From Lachnospiraceae bacterium (GTDB lineage Bacteria; Bacillota_A; Clostridia; Lachnospirales; Lachnospiraceae): DNA of 64,000 nt. Below are positions 35,245 through 44,020 of the stretch, in pieces. The translations under genes were made by a program, and so were the position numbers. The notes under the pieces were generated by a model, which did no database searches, was not told where the DNA came from, and worked only from the letters and a program-made list of their open reading frames with translations. Positions within the stretch are counted from its first letter, which is position 1; each line of letters opens with the position of its first letter. The DNA is taken from positions 9,540-73,539 of the forward strand of contig SFGN01000010.1 in NCBI GenBank assembly GCA_004556565.1. The letters are read 5' to 3'.

Positions 35245-37089
35245 ATGAGAAGCTTGTTGATTTATCTGAAGGATTATAAAAAGGAAAGTATCATCGGACC
35301 TCTTTTTAAATTGCTGGAGGCATCGTTTGAACTGATCGTTCCGTTGATTATGGCGCAGATCATCGATGTGGGGATTAAAAACAGAGACATCCCGTTTATC
35401 TGGGAGATGGGTCTCGTGCTTGTTTTACTTGGCGTGCTGGGACTGGCATGCTCGCTGACTGCACAATATTTTGCGGCAAAGGCAGCAGTAGGATTCGGAA
35501 CTGCACTGCGGCATGATTTGTTCGCGCACATTCAGAAACTTTCCTATGCGGAGGTTGATAAGGCGGGCAGCAGCACACTGGTCGTCCGCATGACAAGCGA
35601 TATCAATCAGGTCCAGTCAGGCGTGAATCTGGTGCTTAGGCTGTTTCTGCGTTCTCCGTTCATTGTGGCAGGGGCATTGATCATGGCATTCGCGATTAAT
35701 GTCAGGATGGCAATTGTGTTTGCGGTTACAGTTCCCTTGCTTGCTCTTGTGATCTACGGTGTGATGGCGGTAACCATTCCGCTTTATAAAAAGGTGCAGA
35801 AGGGACTGGATGCGGTTCTGTTATCGACAAGGGAAAATCTTGCCGGTATCCGGGTTATCCGGGCATTTCGGACACAGAAGCGGGAGCAGGAGGATTTCGA
35901 TGAAAAAAGTGATTATCTGATGCGGATGCAGCTTTTGACCGGGAAAATTTCCGCACTTCTGAATCCTGCTACCTACATCATAGTGAACATGGGAATTCTT
36001 GCGGTCGTATGGTACGGGGGACAGGAAGTATACGCCGGAAATCTGAGCCAGGGAGAAGTGATTGCTCTGGTTAACTATATGTCGCAGATTCTGCTCGCCC
36101 TTGTGGCACTGGCAAATCTGATCGTGACATTTACAAAAGCTCTTGCGAGTGCACAAAGAATTAATGAGATTTTTGCCCTGCAGCCGGGAATCACAGATGG
36201 AGAGGAAATTGCGGCAGAGGACATAGATGTGTATGCCGCAGGAACACATAAGGAGCTGCGCGGAAGGGTACAGGCTCAGGAAATTATGGCCGAAGATTTA
36301 CAGGAGGATAGGGCACACTGTATGGAGACGCAGCACAATCCCTGTGTTGAGATGCGCGATATTTCCTTCTGCTATCCGGGCAGCAAGGAAGAGGCATTGT
36401 CACATATATCATTTACGGCACAAAAGGGAGAGACAATAGGCATTATCGGCGGCACCGGATCAGGAAAGTCAACGCTGGTGAATCTGATTCCGCGGTTTTA
36501 TGATGTAACTTCCGGAGAAGTACTTGTATGTGGCGAAGATGTAAAGAAGTACAGGCTGGAGGCGCTGAGAAGGAAAATCGGAATCGTTCCCCAGAAGGCA
36601 GTTCTGTTCCACGGCACGATCGAAGATAATATGAAGGTGGGGCGTGAGGATGCGTCAAAGGAAGAGATTAATGCTGCGTTAAAAACCGCTCAGGCACTGG
36701 AAATCGTGCAGAAAAAACCGGAAGGGATTCAGACAGTAATCAGTGAAAGCGGGAAAAACCTTTCCGGAGGGCAGCGTCAGAGGCTCACAATAGCAAGAGC
36801 GCTGGTGAGAAAGCCGGATATATTGATTTTAGATGACAGTGCATCGGCACTGGATTTTGCAACTGATGCGCGGCTTCGGAAAGCACTGACGGAAGATACA
36901 GGGGAAATGACAGTCTTTCTTGTATCGCAGCGTGCATCTTCCATCATGCATGCGGACAGGATCCTTGTTCTAGAGGATGGAATTCTGGCAGGATATGGAA
37001 CACATAAAGAGCTAATGGAAAACTGTCCCGTATATCAGGAAATCTGTTACTCTCAGTTGACAAAGGAGGAGGTGAGGGCAAATGCGTAA
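35245..37089 (+). CDS. Heterodimeric ABC exporter, half with the degenerate Walker B
   Basis: This is a 614-residue half-transporter. A six-helix type IV exporter domain (about 1-320) is joined to an ATPase with Walker A GGTGSGKST, signature LSGGQRQRLTIARAL and Walker B ILILDDSASALD. The residue after the Walker B Asp is Asp, not Glu, and the H-loop His is replaced by Gln (LVSQRAS), so one ATP site is non-catalytic, as in LmrCD/BmrCD heterodimers. A charged insertion of about 60 residues lies between the two domains. It overlaps the second half gene by 8 bases. Substrates may be drugs or lipids. The ATG at 35245 follows an AGGAAACGGGG tract. Confidence 0.92.
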   Translation: MRSLLIYLKDYKKESIIGPLFKLLEASFELIVPLIMAQIIDVGIKNRDIPFIWEMGLVLVLLGVLGLACSLTAQYFAAKAAVGFGTALRHDLFAHIQKLSYAEVDKAGSSTLVVRMTSDINQVQSGVNLVLRLFLRSPFIVAGALIMAFAINVRMAIVFAVTVPLLALVIYGVMAVTIPLYKKVQKGLDAVLLSTRENLAGIRVIRAFRTQKREQEDFDEKSDYLMRMQLLTGKISALLNPATYIIVNMGILAVVWYGGQEVYAGNLSQGEVIALVNYMSQILLALVALANLIVTFTKALASAQRINEIFALQPGITDGEEIAAEDIDVYAAGTHKELRGRVQAQEIMAEDLQEDRAHCMETQHNPCVEMRDISFCYPGSKEEALSHISFTAQKGETIGIIGGTGSGKSTLVNLIPRFYDVTSGEVLVCGEDVKKYRLEALRRKIGIVPQKAVLFHGTIEDNMKVGREDASKEEINAALKTAQALEIVQKKPEGIQTVISESGKNLSGGQRQRLTIARALVRKPDILILDDSASALDFATDARLRKALTEDTGEMTVFLVSQRASSIMHADRILVLEDGILAGYGTHKELMENCPVYQEICYSQLTKEEVRANA

Positions 37090-38818
37090 AAAATCTAAAG
37101 GTGTGATGAAGCGGGTACTTCAGCTTCTTATACCATATCTGTCATACCTTATTTTGTCCCTTGTCTTTGCGGCTGTGTCTGTCGCCTTGACCTTATATGC
37201 CCCTATCCTGACCGGAAATGCCATTGATTATATTCTTGAGGTAGGACAGGTTGATTTTCTGAAAATGACGGAAATCCTCAAGAGGCTGGCGGCTGTTATC
37301 GTGCTGACAGGCATTTCCCAGTGGCTGATGAATCTGTGCAATAATACTATCACTTATCGTGTTGTAAAAAAAGTGAGGGAAGAAGCATTCGCGAAGCTTC
37401 AGATTCTTCCTCTGAAATATATCGACAGCCACCAGTACGGCGAAACCATCAGCCGGATTATTACGGATGTGGAACAGTTCTCCGACGGGCTTCTGCTGGG
37501 ATTTACACAATTATTCACGGGTGTTGTGACAATTGTGGGTACGTTATTTTTTATGCTTTCAATAAATGTGAAAATAGCGTTGGTCGTTATTCTGATCACG
37601 CCGGTTTCTTTGTTTGTGGCAAGCTTTATCGCAAAACGCACTTATACCATGTTCCGTGCCCAGTCCGAGACAAGGGCGGAGATGACATCTCTTGTGGATG
37701 AAATGGCAGGAAATCAGAAAACTGTGCAGGCATTTGGTTACGGAGACAGAGCACTAAAACGTTTTGATGAGATCAACGAAAGGCTTCAGAAGGTAAGCCT
37801 GCGGGCTATTTTCTTCTCATCCATCACAAATCCCAGTACCCGGTTTGTAAACGGCCTTGTATATGCAGGAGTAGGGATTACCGGGGCATTTACCGCGATG
37901 GCAGGAGGAATTTCCGTAGGACAGCTTTCCTGTTTTTTGAGCTATGCAAATCAGTATACAAAACCGTTTAATGAGATTTCAGGCGTCATCACGGAACTGC
38001 AGAATGCGATTGCCTGTGCGGGCCGTGTGTTTGAATTTATCGATGAAATGCCGGAAGTGCCGGATGCTCCGGATGCAGATGTGCTGAAAAATGCAGACGG
38101 GAGTGTGGGGATTACGGAGGTATCCTTTTCTTATAAGAAAGAGGTGCCGCTGTTACAGCACCTGAATCTTCAGGTGGAGCCGGGGCAGAAAATCGCCATC
38201 GTCGGTCCTACGGGCTGCGGTAAGACAACATTGATCAACCTTTTGATGCGTTTTTATGATATAGATGCAGGGCAGATTGTCGTAAGCGGACATGACATCC
38301 GGGAAATCACAAGAGACAGCCTTAGGGCAAACTATGGCATGGTGCTTCAGGAAACATGGCTCAAAGCGGGGACAGTCGCGGAAAATATCGCTTACGGAAG
38401 GCCCGGAACACCGATGGAAGAAATCATTGCGGCGGCTAAAGCGGCCCATGCCCACAGCTTTATCCGGCGTATGCCTGACGGATATGACACGATTATCACG
38501 GAAGAAGGAGGCAATCTTTCCCAGGGGCAGAAGCAGCTTCTCTGCATTGCAAGGGTAATGCTTAATCTGCCGCCGATGCTGATTCTTGATGAGGCGACTT
38601 CTTCGATCGATACAAGGACGGAAATTAAAATTCAGAAAGCATTTCAGGAAATGATGGAGGGCAGGACGAGTTTTATTGTGGCGCACCGGCTTTCCACAAT
38701 CCGCGAAGCAGATGTGATCCTCGTTATGAACGAAGGCAACATTGTGGAGCAGGGAACACATGAAGAGTTGATGAAAAAGGGAGGCTTCTACAGAAATCTG
38801 TATGAAAGCCAGTTTTAA
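37082..38818 (+). CDS. Heterodimeric ABC exporter, catalytically competent half
   Basis: This is a 578-residue half-transporter with six membrane helices and an ATPase that has Walker A GPTGCGKTT, signature LSQGQKQLLCIARV, Walker B LILDEATSSID with the catalytic Glu, and H-loop IVAHRLS. Its signature LSQGQ pairs with the degenerate site of its partner, as in known heterodimeric exporters. The coding region ends at a TAA that forms the first bases of the inverted-repeat element starting at 38816, so the gene's end seems to have been set by that insertion. Confidence 0.92.
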   Translation: MRKKSKGVMKRVLQLLIPYLSYLILSLVFAAVSVALTLYAPILTGNAIDYILEVGQVDFLKMTEILKRLAAVIVLTGISQWLMNLCNNTITYRVVKKVREEAFAKLQILPLKYIDSHQYGETISRIITDVEQFSDGLLLGFTQLFTGVVTIVGTLFFMLSINVKIALVVILITPVSLFVASFIAKRTYTMFRAQSETRAEMTSLVDEMAGNQKTVQAFGYGDRALKRFDEINERLQKVSLRAIFFSSITNPSTRFVNGLVYAGVGITGAFTAMAGGISVGQLSCFLSYANQYTKPFNEISGVITELQNAIACAGRVFEFIDEMPEVPDAPDADVLKNADGSVGITEVSFSYKKEVPLLQHLNLQVEPGQKIAIVGPTGCGKTTLINLLMRFYDIDAGQIVVSGHDIREITRDSLRANYGMVLQETWLKAGTVAENIAYGRPGTPMEEIIAAAKAAHAHSFIRRMPDGYDTIITEEGGNLSQGQKQLLCIARVMLNLPPMLILDEATSSIDTRTEIKIQKAFQEMMEGRTSFIVAHRLSTIREADVILVMNEGNIVEQGTHEELMKKGGFYRNLYESQF

Positions 38819-38978
38819 CAGCAAAGCCGCCGCCATTCGCAAAACGCATCTGCGATGCTTCCCCGCTGCAAAAGCAGCTGATTTTGCTCATAATCGGGCG
38901 CTAAATTCATAATCGAATTCGTTCGCTTATTCATGCAAGCATGATTCGCTCGCTAATTCGATTATGGCTGAGCTGTTA
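38816..38978 (+). repeat. Palindromic dispersed repeat, full-length copy (163 bp)
   Basis: The ends TAACAGCAAAGCC and GGCTGAGCTGTTA are imperfect inverted repeats. Inside are CATTCGCAAAACGCA, a hairpin GCATC-TGC-GATGC, a palindrome CATGC-AA-GCATG (38932-38943) and a 12-bp stem formed by 38908-38919 with 38955-38966. It encodes nothing. The same layout is found at the right window edge with different stem sequences but preserved pairing. Confidence 0.8.
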
Positions 38979-38997
38979 TAAAAAATGTAAAATGAGC

Positions 38998-39050
38998 TTG
39001 ACAATTAAAGTAAAGCATACTATACTTTTCGTGTAAAGTAAACTTGACAA
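38998..39050 (+). promoter_or_regulatory. Strong promoter with flanking direct repeats, Xre-NatAB operon
   Basis: TTGACA (38998-39003), 17 bp and TATACT (39021-39026) form a near-consensus promoter. TAAAGTAAA occurs at 39006-39014 and 39034-39042, and TTGACAA recurs at 39044-39050. The repeats around and after the promoter are a likely operator for the Xre-family regulator encoded immediately downstream. Confidence 0.65.
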
Positions 39051-39071
39051 AATAAACAGGGGGGAGTGCAC

Positions 39072-39299
39072 GTGCAGAATCGTATTCAACAGTTGAGAAA
39101 AGAAAGGCGAATCACGCAAAGTGAGCTGGCGGATGCGGTGGAAGTGACCAGACAGACGATTATTTCTTTAGAAAGCGGAAGATATAACGCTTCCCTGGTA
39201 CTGGCTCACAAGATAGCACAATATTTTGGTGTGAAGATTGAAGAGATTTTCATATTCAATCTGGAGGAAGAAAACCTGAACACAATGAACAAGAGCTGA
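39072..39299 (+). CDS. Xre-family helix-turn-helix regulator (YozG-like)
   Basis: This is a 75-residue single-domain HTH protein. The helix-turn-helix is RITQSELADAVEVTRQTIIS, followed by LESGRYNASLVLAHKIAQYF and an acidic tail. Small regulators of this type sit ahead of membrane proteins and ABC genes and usually act on their own promoter. GTG at 39072 is preferred over GTG at 39066 because the GGGGGGAG tract is better spaced. It is the first gene of the set regulator, membrane protein, ATPase, permease. Confidence 0.85.
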   Translation: MQNRIQQLRKERRITQSELADAVEVTRQTIISLESGRYNASLVLAHKIAQYFGVKIEEIFIFNLEEENLNTMNKS

Positions 39300-39408
39300 A
39301 AACAGTCTGCGTTCGTCCCTGGAAAGGAAACGGAGAGGACAGCAGGCCGCCCGGAGATTCCGGCATGGAGAAAAGCAGAATTTATCATTATGTCATGGAG
39401 GTGGAGCG

Positions 39409-39888
39409 ATGTTAATGAGAACATTTTGGAGAGGAGCAAAAACGGATGATGAGTACCGGAAGGTCTTGAAAAAACGCTGTATAGGAATCGGTTTTATGAT
39501 GGCAGCCGGGGTCGCGGCACTTATTGCGGCGGCTGCCCTTATGAAAACAGGAAAAGGGGAGAATGATGATTTCCTGAGCGGGGTCTACATCGGGATAGGG
39601 ACGGGTATACTGGTATCAGGAATAATATTCCTTTACCGGGTAAGGAAGATGTTTAAGAATCCGGAGCTTTTAAGGCAGAGACGTTTGAAAGGATCTGATG
39701 AACGTTCCGTTTTACTGAACCAGAAAGCGTTATATCTGTCAGGTGTTTTTGTGATAATCGGTGCATATATTGCACTCCTGGCAGCCGGATTTTTCAGCAT
39801 GGCAGTGTTCTGGACGATCTGGACGATCGTTATGGCATATTTCCTTATTTATTGGATTTGCCGTAACATTCTGGAACGACTGATGTAA
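39409..39888 (+). CDS. Small integral membrane protein in the Xre-NatAB locus
   Basis: This is a 159-residue protein with four hydrophobic segments arranged as two hairpins (about 28-46, 58-77, 104-123 and 130-150). A cytoplasmic loop holds KGSDERSVLLNQKA, a DER-S motif that recurs in uncharacterised membrane proteins found next to Xre regulators. No catalytic site is visible. The GGAGG seven bases before the ATG supports the start. It probably works with, or is regulated along with, the NatA/NatB-like transporter that follows 92 bp later. Confidence 0.65.
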   Translation: MLMRTFWRGAKTDDEYRKVLKKRCIGIGFMMAAGVAALIAAAALMKTGKGENDDFLSGVYIGIGTGILVSGIIFLYRVRKMFKNPELLRQRRLKGSDERSVLLNQKALYLSGVFVIIGAYIALLAAGFFSMAVFWTIWTIVMAYFLIYWICRNILERLM

Positions 39889-39980
39889 AGTCCGTACGAG
39901 TCATGACATGAAAACAGAAGATACCGGATTTATAGATGTTCCCCGGCAGGCAAAATAAAATGTAAAGAGGAGGCTTTGGT

Positions 39981-40754
39981 ATGATTGAAATACGCAATCT
40001 GACAAGAATTTATAAACTGAATAAGAAACAGATGAAAGAGTCGAAAACGACAAACCCGTGGAAACGGGCGGTCGATAATCTGAGTCTTACGGCAGAACCG
40101 GGTGAGATTTACGGGCTGCTCGGACCGAACGGGGCAGGGAAGACAACGACTTTAAGGTGCATTTCCACGATTATAAAGCCGACGGAAGGTGAAATATATG
40201 TGGGCGGACACGAGGTGCAGAAAGAGCCAGAGCAGGTTCGGGAGAAAATCGGATTTCTGACCGGAGATATCAAGCTTGATCCACAGTTTACAGTTGATTA
40301 CCTGTTTGATTTTTTCGGACGGCTTCATCAGGTGCCTGAGGAACAGCTGATAAAGCGCAAGGAAGAATTATTTACATACTTCGGGATTCAGGATTTTGCA
40401 CACAAAAAGGTAAAAGAGCTTTCTACAGGAATGGGGCAGAAGGCTGCAATCGCCGTTTGTCTGGCACATGACCCGGATATCGTGGTTTTTGATGAGCCGA
40501 CCAACGGACTGGATGTCATTACCGCAAGAAGTGTGACGGATTATCTGAAAAAATTAAGGGATGAAGGAAAACTGGTAATCATTTCCACGCACATCATGTC
40601 CGAGGCGGAAAAAATCTGTGACCGCATCGGAATCATTATTGACGGACAGAAAGTGATTGAAGGAAGCCTGGAAGAAATATTGCAGGAAACAGGAACGGCA
40701 GACCTGGAAGATGCGTTTTTTGAGCTTTACAGTGCCCGAAGGGAGGAACAATAA
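39981..40754 (+). CDS. NatA-like ABC transporter ATPase
   Basis: This is a 257-residue ATPase with Walker A GPNGAGKTT near residues 50-58, Q-loop GFLTGD, signature LSTGMGQKAAIAVCLA and Walker B VVFDEPTNGLD, then a STHIMSEAE H-loop. It pairs with the permease that begins one base after its stop. Relatives include NatA (Na+ extrusion) and ATPases exporting antimicrobial peptides. The N-terminal stretch NLTRIYKLNKKQMKESKTTNPWKR carries a charged insertion before Walker A. Confidence 0.9.
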   Translation: MIEIRNLTRIYKLNKKQMKESKTTNPWKRAVDNLSLTAEPGEIYGLLGPNGAGKTTTLRCISTIIKPTEGEIYVGGHEVQKEPEQVREKIGFLTGDIKLDPQFTVDYLFDFFGRLHQVPEEQLIKRKEELFTYFGIQDFAHKKVKELSTGMGQKAAIAVCLAHDPDIVVFDEPTNGLDVITARSVTDYLKKLRDEGKLVIISTHIMSEAEKICDRIGIIIDGQKVIEGSLEEILQETGTADLEDAFFELYSARREEQ

Positions 40755-40755
40755 T

Positions 40756-41961
40756 ATGAATGGGATAAAACAGATTTTCTGTAAGGAATTGTCCAGAGTA
40801 TTTAAAGACAGAAAGATGGTTTTTTCAGTGTTTATTCTTCCGGTAGTCATCATGATCGGAATTATGTCGCTGACCAGCGGGATGGCAGAAAAGGCGGCAC
40901 AGGATGTGGAAAATCATACATCTGTTGTTTACATAGAAAATGAGCCGGAGGGCTTTTCAGATTTTTTGGAGGCGGCGGGAACAAACTGTAAAATCTATCC
41001 TGTGGAAAACAAAGAAGATGTCAGGGAGAAGATATTATCGGGAGAGGCAGATTTATGGATTGCATTTCCGGAAGGCTTCCTTGATGCAGTCATGAACTAC
41101 AAAAAAGGTGATAAAATTTTACAGGTAAAAACATATTATAATCCTTCGGAAGACTATTCCTCAGAGGCCTACGAAACAATTTCTTCCGGTATCCTGGAGG
41201 CATACCGTCAGACATTGCTGGCACAGAGAGTAGATGATATAGAATCGCTGACGGTATTTACGGTAAACTCAGATAATCCCGATATGATTATCCGGGATGA
41301 GGAAAAGGCAGGCGGGAAACTGCTTGGTATGATGCTTCCGTACTTTGTGACGATTCTGCTGTTTGCAGGGGCAATGGGAATCGGAACAGATATGGTCGCA
41401 GGAGAGAAGGAACGGGGGACAATGGCAAGCCTGCTCGTCTCCCCGGTGAAACGAAGTTCCATCGTGCTCGGTAAAGTATTCGCGCTGATGGTCATTTCCG
41501 GAGTCTCTTCTCTTGTATATGTAGCGGCAATGGTCATTTTCATGCCTCAGATGATGGGCGGAATGACAAGTGAAGAAATGGGGATCAGCCTGCGGTTAAG
41601 TCCGGTGCAGATTGCAATGCTTGCATTTCTTTTGGTGGCGATCGCATTTCTGTATTCGGCTATTATCGTGCTGGTATCTGTATTTGCGAAAACCGTCAAA
41701 GAGGCAAGCAGCTACATCATGCCGGTCTATATGCTGATCCTGGTGCTGGGACTGACGACCATGTTTACAACATCAAAGCCGGCGGACTGGTACTATGCGA
41801 TACCGGTTTATAACTCATCCCTGGCACTTCAGGGAATTTTGACACAGGAGCTGACAATGACGCAGTACGGGCTGACTTTGGGCATGACACTTGTCCTGGG
41901 AGCAGTGATGATAGCTGCAATCGCAAAAGCATTTGAAAGTGAAAAAGTTATGGCAATCTGA
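40756..41961 (+). CDS. NatB-like ABC-2 type permease
   Basis: This is a 401-residue permease with one N-terminal helix, an extracellular domain of about 170 residues, then five helices containing GTMASLLVSPVKRSSIVLGK, the conserved motif of ABC-2 exporters. The ATG at 40756 is one base past the ATPase stop; the longer upstream frame overlaps that gene and is not used. It forms the export pore with the NatA-like ATPase. Substrate (sodium, peptide or drug) cannot be told from sequence. Confidence 0.9.
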   Translation: MNGIKQIFCKELSRVFKDRKMVFSVFILPVVIMIGIMSLTSGMAEKAAQDVENHTSVVYIENEPEGFSDFLEAAGTNCKIYPVENKEDVREKILSGEADLWIAFPEGFLDAVMNYKKGDKILQVKTYYNPSEDYSSEAYETISSGILEAYRQTLLAQRVDDIESLTVFTVNSDNPDMIIRDEEKAGGKLLGMMLPYFVTILLFAGAMGIGTDMVAGEKERGTMASLLVSPVKRSSIVLGKVFALMVISGVSSLVYVAAMVIFMPQMMGGMTSEEMGISLRLSPVQIAMLAFLLVAIAFLYSAIIVLVSVFAKTVKEASSYIMPVYMLILVLGLTTMFTTSKPADWYYAIPVYNSSLALQGILTQELTMTQYGLTLGMTLVLGAVMIAAIAKAFESEKVMAI

Positions 41962-42000
41962 TTGTAAGTGACAAAAGATGAAAATAGCATTTCAGTGCAG

Positions 42001-42046
42001 ACCGCATATAATAACGGTAAGAAGACCGGGATTATATGCGGTTTTT
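42001..42046 (+). terminator. Terminator of the NatAB operon
   Basis: ACCGCATATAAT (42001-42012) and ATTATATGCGGT (42031-42042) form a perfect 12-bp stem followed by T5, 40 bp after the permease stop. Confidence 0.9.
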
Positions 42047-42094
42047 CAGTTGCCGTATCCTGAACAATACCCCGGCAGAATCGGGAGGACCATT

Positions 42095-42349
42095 ATGAGA
42101 TTGTGTGAGCTTCGGGAAAAGGAAGTTATTAATGCCTGCGACTGCAAACGGCTCGGATGCGTGGTGGATCTGGATTTCGATCCCTGCAGCGGAGAAATCC
42201 TGGCAATCATTGTGCCCGGTCCGGGGAAAATCTGCGGATTTCTCGGAACGGACAGAGAGTTTGTCATTCCATTCCGGTGCATAAAAAAAATCGGACCGGA
42301 TATCATTCTTGTAGAGATTCAGGAAGACAAATTCCTGAAAAAAATTTAA
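42095..42349 (+). CDS. YlmC/YmxH-family PRC-barrel sporulation protein
   Basis: This is an 84-residue protein with MRLCELREKEVINACDCKRLG, the hallmark N-terminus of YlmC/YmxH proteins, then a PRC-barrel beta fold (CVVDLDFDPCSGEILAIIVPGPG and EFVIPFRCIKKIGPDIILVE). Family members are found in spore-forming Firmicutes next to sporulation or pyrimidine genes, with no known reaction. The ATG at 42095 follows GGGAGGACC; the longer frame upstream overlaps a terminator. It lies 230 bp ahead of nrdR. Confidence 0.88.
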   Translation: MRLCELREKEVINACDCKRLGCVVDLDFDPCSGEILAIIVPGPGKICGFLGTDREFVIPFRCIKKIGPDIILVEIQEDKFLKKI

Positions 42350-42580
42350 TCTTCTTTTTTGTCAAAATCGGTATTATGGAAGAGCGTTTGAAAATATATG
42401 AAAGGTAAACAGGTATAATTTCAAAAGCGTACTTTATAAAACTTGCAATCAAAGACAACAACGTGTAAAATCAAATAAAGAAAATGATAGTGAAGAAAAA
42501 GGTGTTTGAAGTAATTATAATGGGAATTGTATGATACATTATTATGTTTTCAGTAAATAGTCAGAAAGGCGGTACAGTTT

Positions 42581-43030
42581 ATGAAATGTCCATATTGCGG
42601 GCACATCGACACTCGGGTGATTGATTCCAGACCGGCGGAAGATGGAAATTCCATCAGAAGAAGGCGTTCCTGTGACGAGTGTGGGAAGCGTTTCACTACA
42701 TATGAGAAGGTAGAAACGATTCCTTTGATTATTATTAAAAAAGACAATACAAGGGAACAATATGACCGGACAAAAATCGAAGGCGGCATTTTGCGTGCCT
42801 GCTATAAACGTCCGGTTCCCATGGAAGAAGTTCAGAGAGCTCTGGATGAAATTGAACTGGCAATTTTCAACAGAGAGGAAAAGGAAATACCGAGCAGTGT
42901 GATCGGAGAGATTGTCATGGACAAGCTTCGTGAACTGGATCCGGTTGCATATGTGCGTTTTGCATCGGTATATCGTGAATTTAAAGATGTTAATACCTTT
43001 ATGGATGAACTGAAAAAATTTTTGGAGTAA
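42581..43030 (+). CDS. nrdR: Transcriptional repressor NrdR
   Basis: This is a 149-residue repressor. The zinc ribbon has CPYCG (residues 3-7) and CDECGKRF (about 31-38), and the ATP-cone domain spans about 46-136 with VIKKDNTREQYDRTKIEGG. NrdR senses dATP versus ATP and represses ribonucleotide reductase genes through tandem palindromic boxes. The nrdDG operon at 2.8-5.5 kb in this window has a matching box pair, so its target is visible here. The AAAGGCGG site precedes the ATG by 8 bases. Confidence 0.97.
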   Translation: MKCPYCGHIDTRVIDSRPAEDGNSIRRRRSCDECGKRFTTYEKVETIPLIIIKKDNTREQYDRTKIEGGILRACYKRPVPMEEVQRALDEIELAIFNREEKEIPSSVIGEIVMDKLRELDPVAYVRFASVYREFKDVNTFMDELKKFLE

Positions 43031-43066
43031 TGAAACCACAATGGCCGACGTTCAAATGAAGCGGCG

Positions 43067-43131
43067 GTGCGGTCGCCGCACTCGACGGATTAACGGGGCA
43101 ATATGTTAATATGTGCCGCATATCATGCGGC
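43067..43131 (+). repeat. Two perfect hairpins in the nrdR-phosphatase gap
   Basis: GTGCGG-TCG-CCGCAC (43067-43081) and GCCGCAT-ATC-ATGCGGC (43115-43131) are both perfect. The second ends just before the GGAG that serves the next gene, so it could affect translation. Neither has a T run, so they are not ordinary terminators. Confidence 0.5.
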
Positions 43132-43146
43132 GGAATGGAGATTAAA

Positions 43147-43920
43147 ATGAGAATTTTATTTATCCGGCACGGAGAGCCGGACTATGCAAATGATACATTG
43201 ACGGAAAAAGGTCATCGTGAGGCGGCGCTTCTCGCAGAATCAGCAGAGAGGCTTCATCCGGGAACCTGTTATGTTTCGCCTCTGGGTCGTGCCCGTCATA
43301 CGGCAGATTATACGTTAAAAAAGCTGGGGCTTCAGGCAGAAGTACTGGACTGGCTTGAGGAATTCCCGGCTAAGGTTGATGTGAATCAGTCGGAGGAACT
43401 GCTGAAGGCATACCCAAATACAAGAAAAAACGGGGACAGATTTGAGACTCATGTTGCGTGGGATATCGTTCCGTCATATTGGACAGAACATCCGGAATAT
43501 ATGGACAGGGAGCTTTGGAGAAATACGATAACGGCACAATACAGTGATATGATTCCGGTATATGATTCTGTTATCCGGAATTTTGACGAATTCCTGGCAG
43601 AATACGGTTATGTCCGTGAAGGAAATCATTATCGCGTTGTGAAAGAGTCGGAAGAGACAGTTACTTTCTTCTGTCATTTCGGGCTGACCTGCGTGCTTTT
43701 ATCAAGATTGTGGAATGTATCGCCGTTTGTTTTATGGCATGGACTTGTGATGGCACCGACCTCCGTGACCGAAGTAGTCTCAGAGGAAAGAGAACAGGGA
43801 ATCGCTTATTTCCGGGGACTGAAAATCGGGGATGTGTCGCATCTGATCATGGGAGGGGAAGAGCCGTCATTTGCAGCGCGCTTCTGCGAAGTATACAGTA
43901 ATACAGAACAAAGGCATTGA
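43147..43920 (+). CDS. Histidine phosphatase family protein
   Basis: This is a 257-residue histidine phosphatase with the catalytic RHGEP near residues 7-11 (FIRHGEPDYAND), a TEKGHREAALLAE segment, SPLGRARHTADY and a second catalytic His near FFCHFGLT (about residue 180). Such enzymes form a phosphohistidine and hydrolyse phosphoesters; the substrate (sugar phosphate, alpha-ribazole phosphate or other) is unknown. The ATG at 43147 has GGAG upstream. It is on the same strand as nrdR but separated by hairpins. Confidence 0.88.
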   Translation: MRILFIRHGEPDYANDTLTEKGHREAALLAESAERLHPGTCYVSPLGRARHTADYTLKKLGLQAEVLDWLEEFPAKVDVNQSEELLKAYPNTRKNGDRFETHVAWDIVPSYWTEHPEYMDRELWRNTITAQYSDMIPVYDSVIRNFDEFLAEYGYVREGNHYRVVKESEETVTFFCHFGLTCVLLSRLWNVSPFVLWHGLVMAPTSVTEVVSEEREQGIAYFRGLKIGDVSHLIMGGEEPSFAARFCEVYSNTEQRH

Positions 43921-43936
43921 ACGAGACTTGAATAAG

Positions 43937-43981
43937 AAAACGGAGAATGGATCACTGTTACAGTGATCGTTCTCCGTTTTT
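43937..43981 (+). terminator. Terminator of the histidine phosphatase gene
   Basis: AAAACGGAGAA pairs with TTCTCCGTTTT, and an inner GATCACTG-TTA-CAGTGATC hairpin caps it, followed by T. It may also act for the convergent gene, whose stop is at 44021. Confidence 0.88.
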
Positions 43982-44020
43982 GCTGCCATGAGTCCGGTAA
44001 GAGCTGCCGTCGGCAGATTA

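Noticed and set aside
40657..40755. Upstream extension of the NatB-like permease frame
   Set aside because: It overlaps the ATPase gene and the ATG at 40756 sits exactly after its stop with proper spacing.
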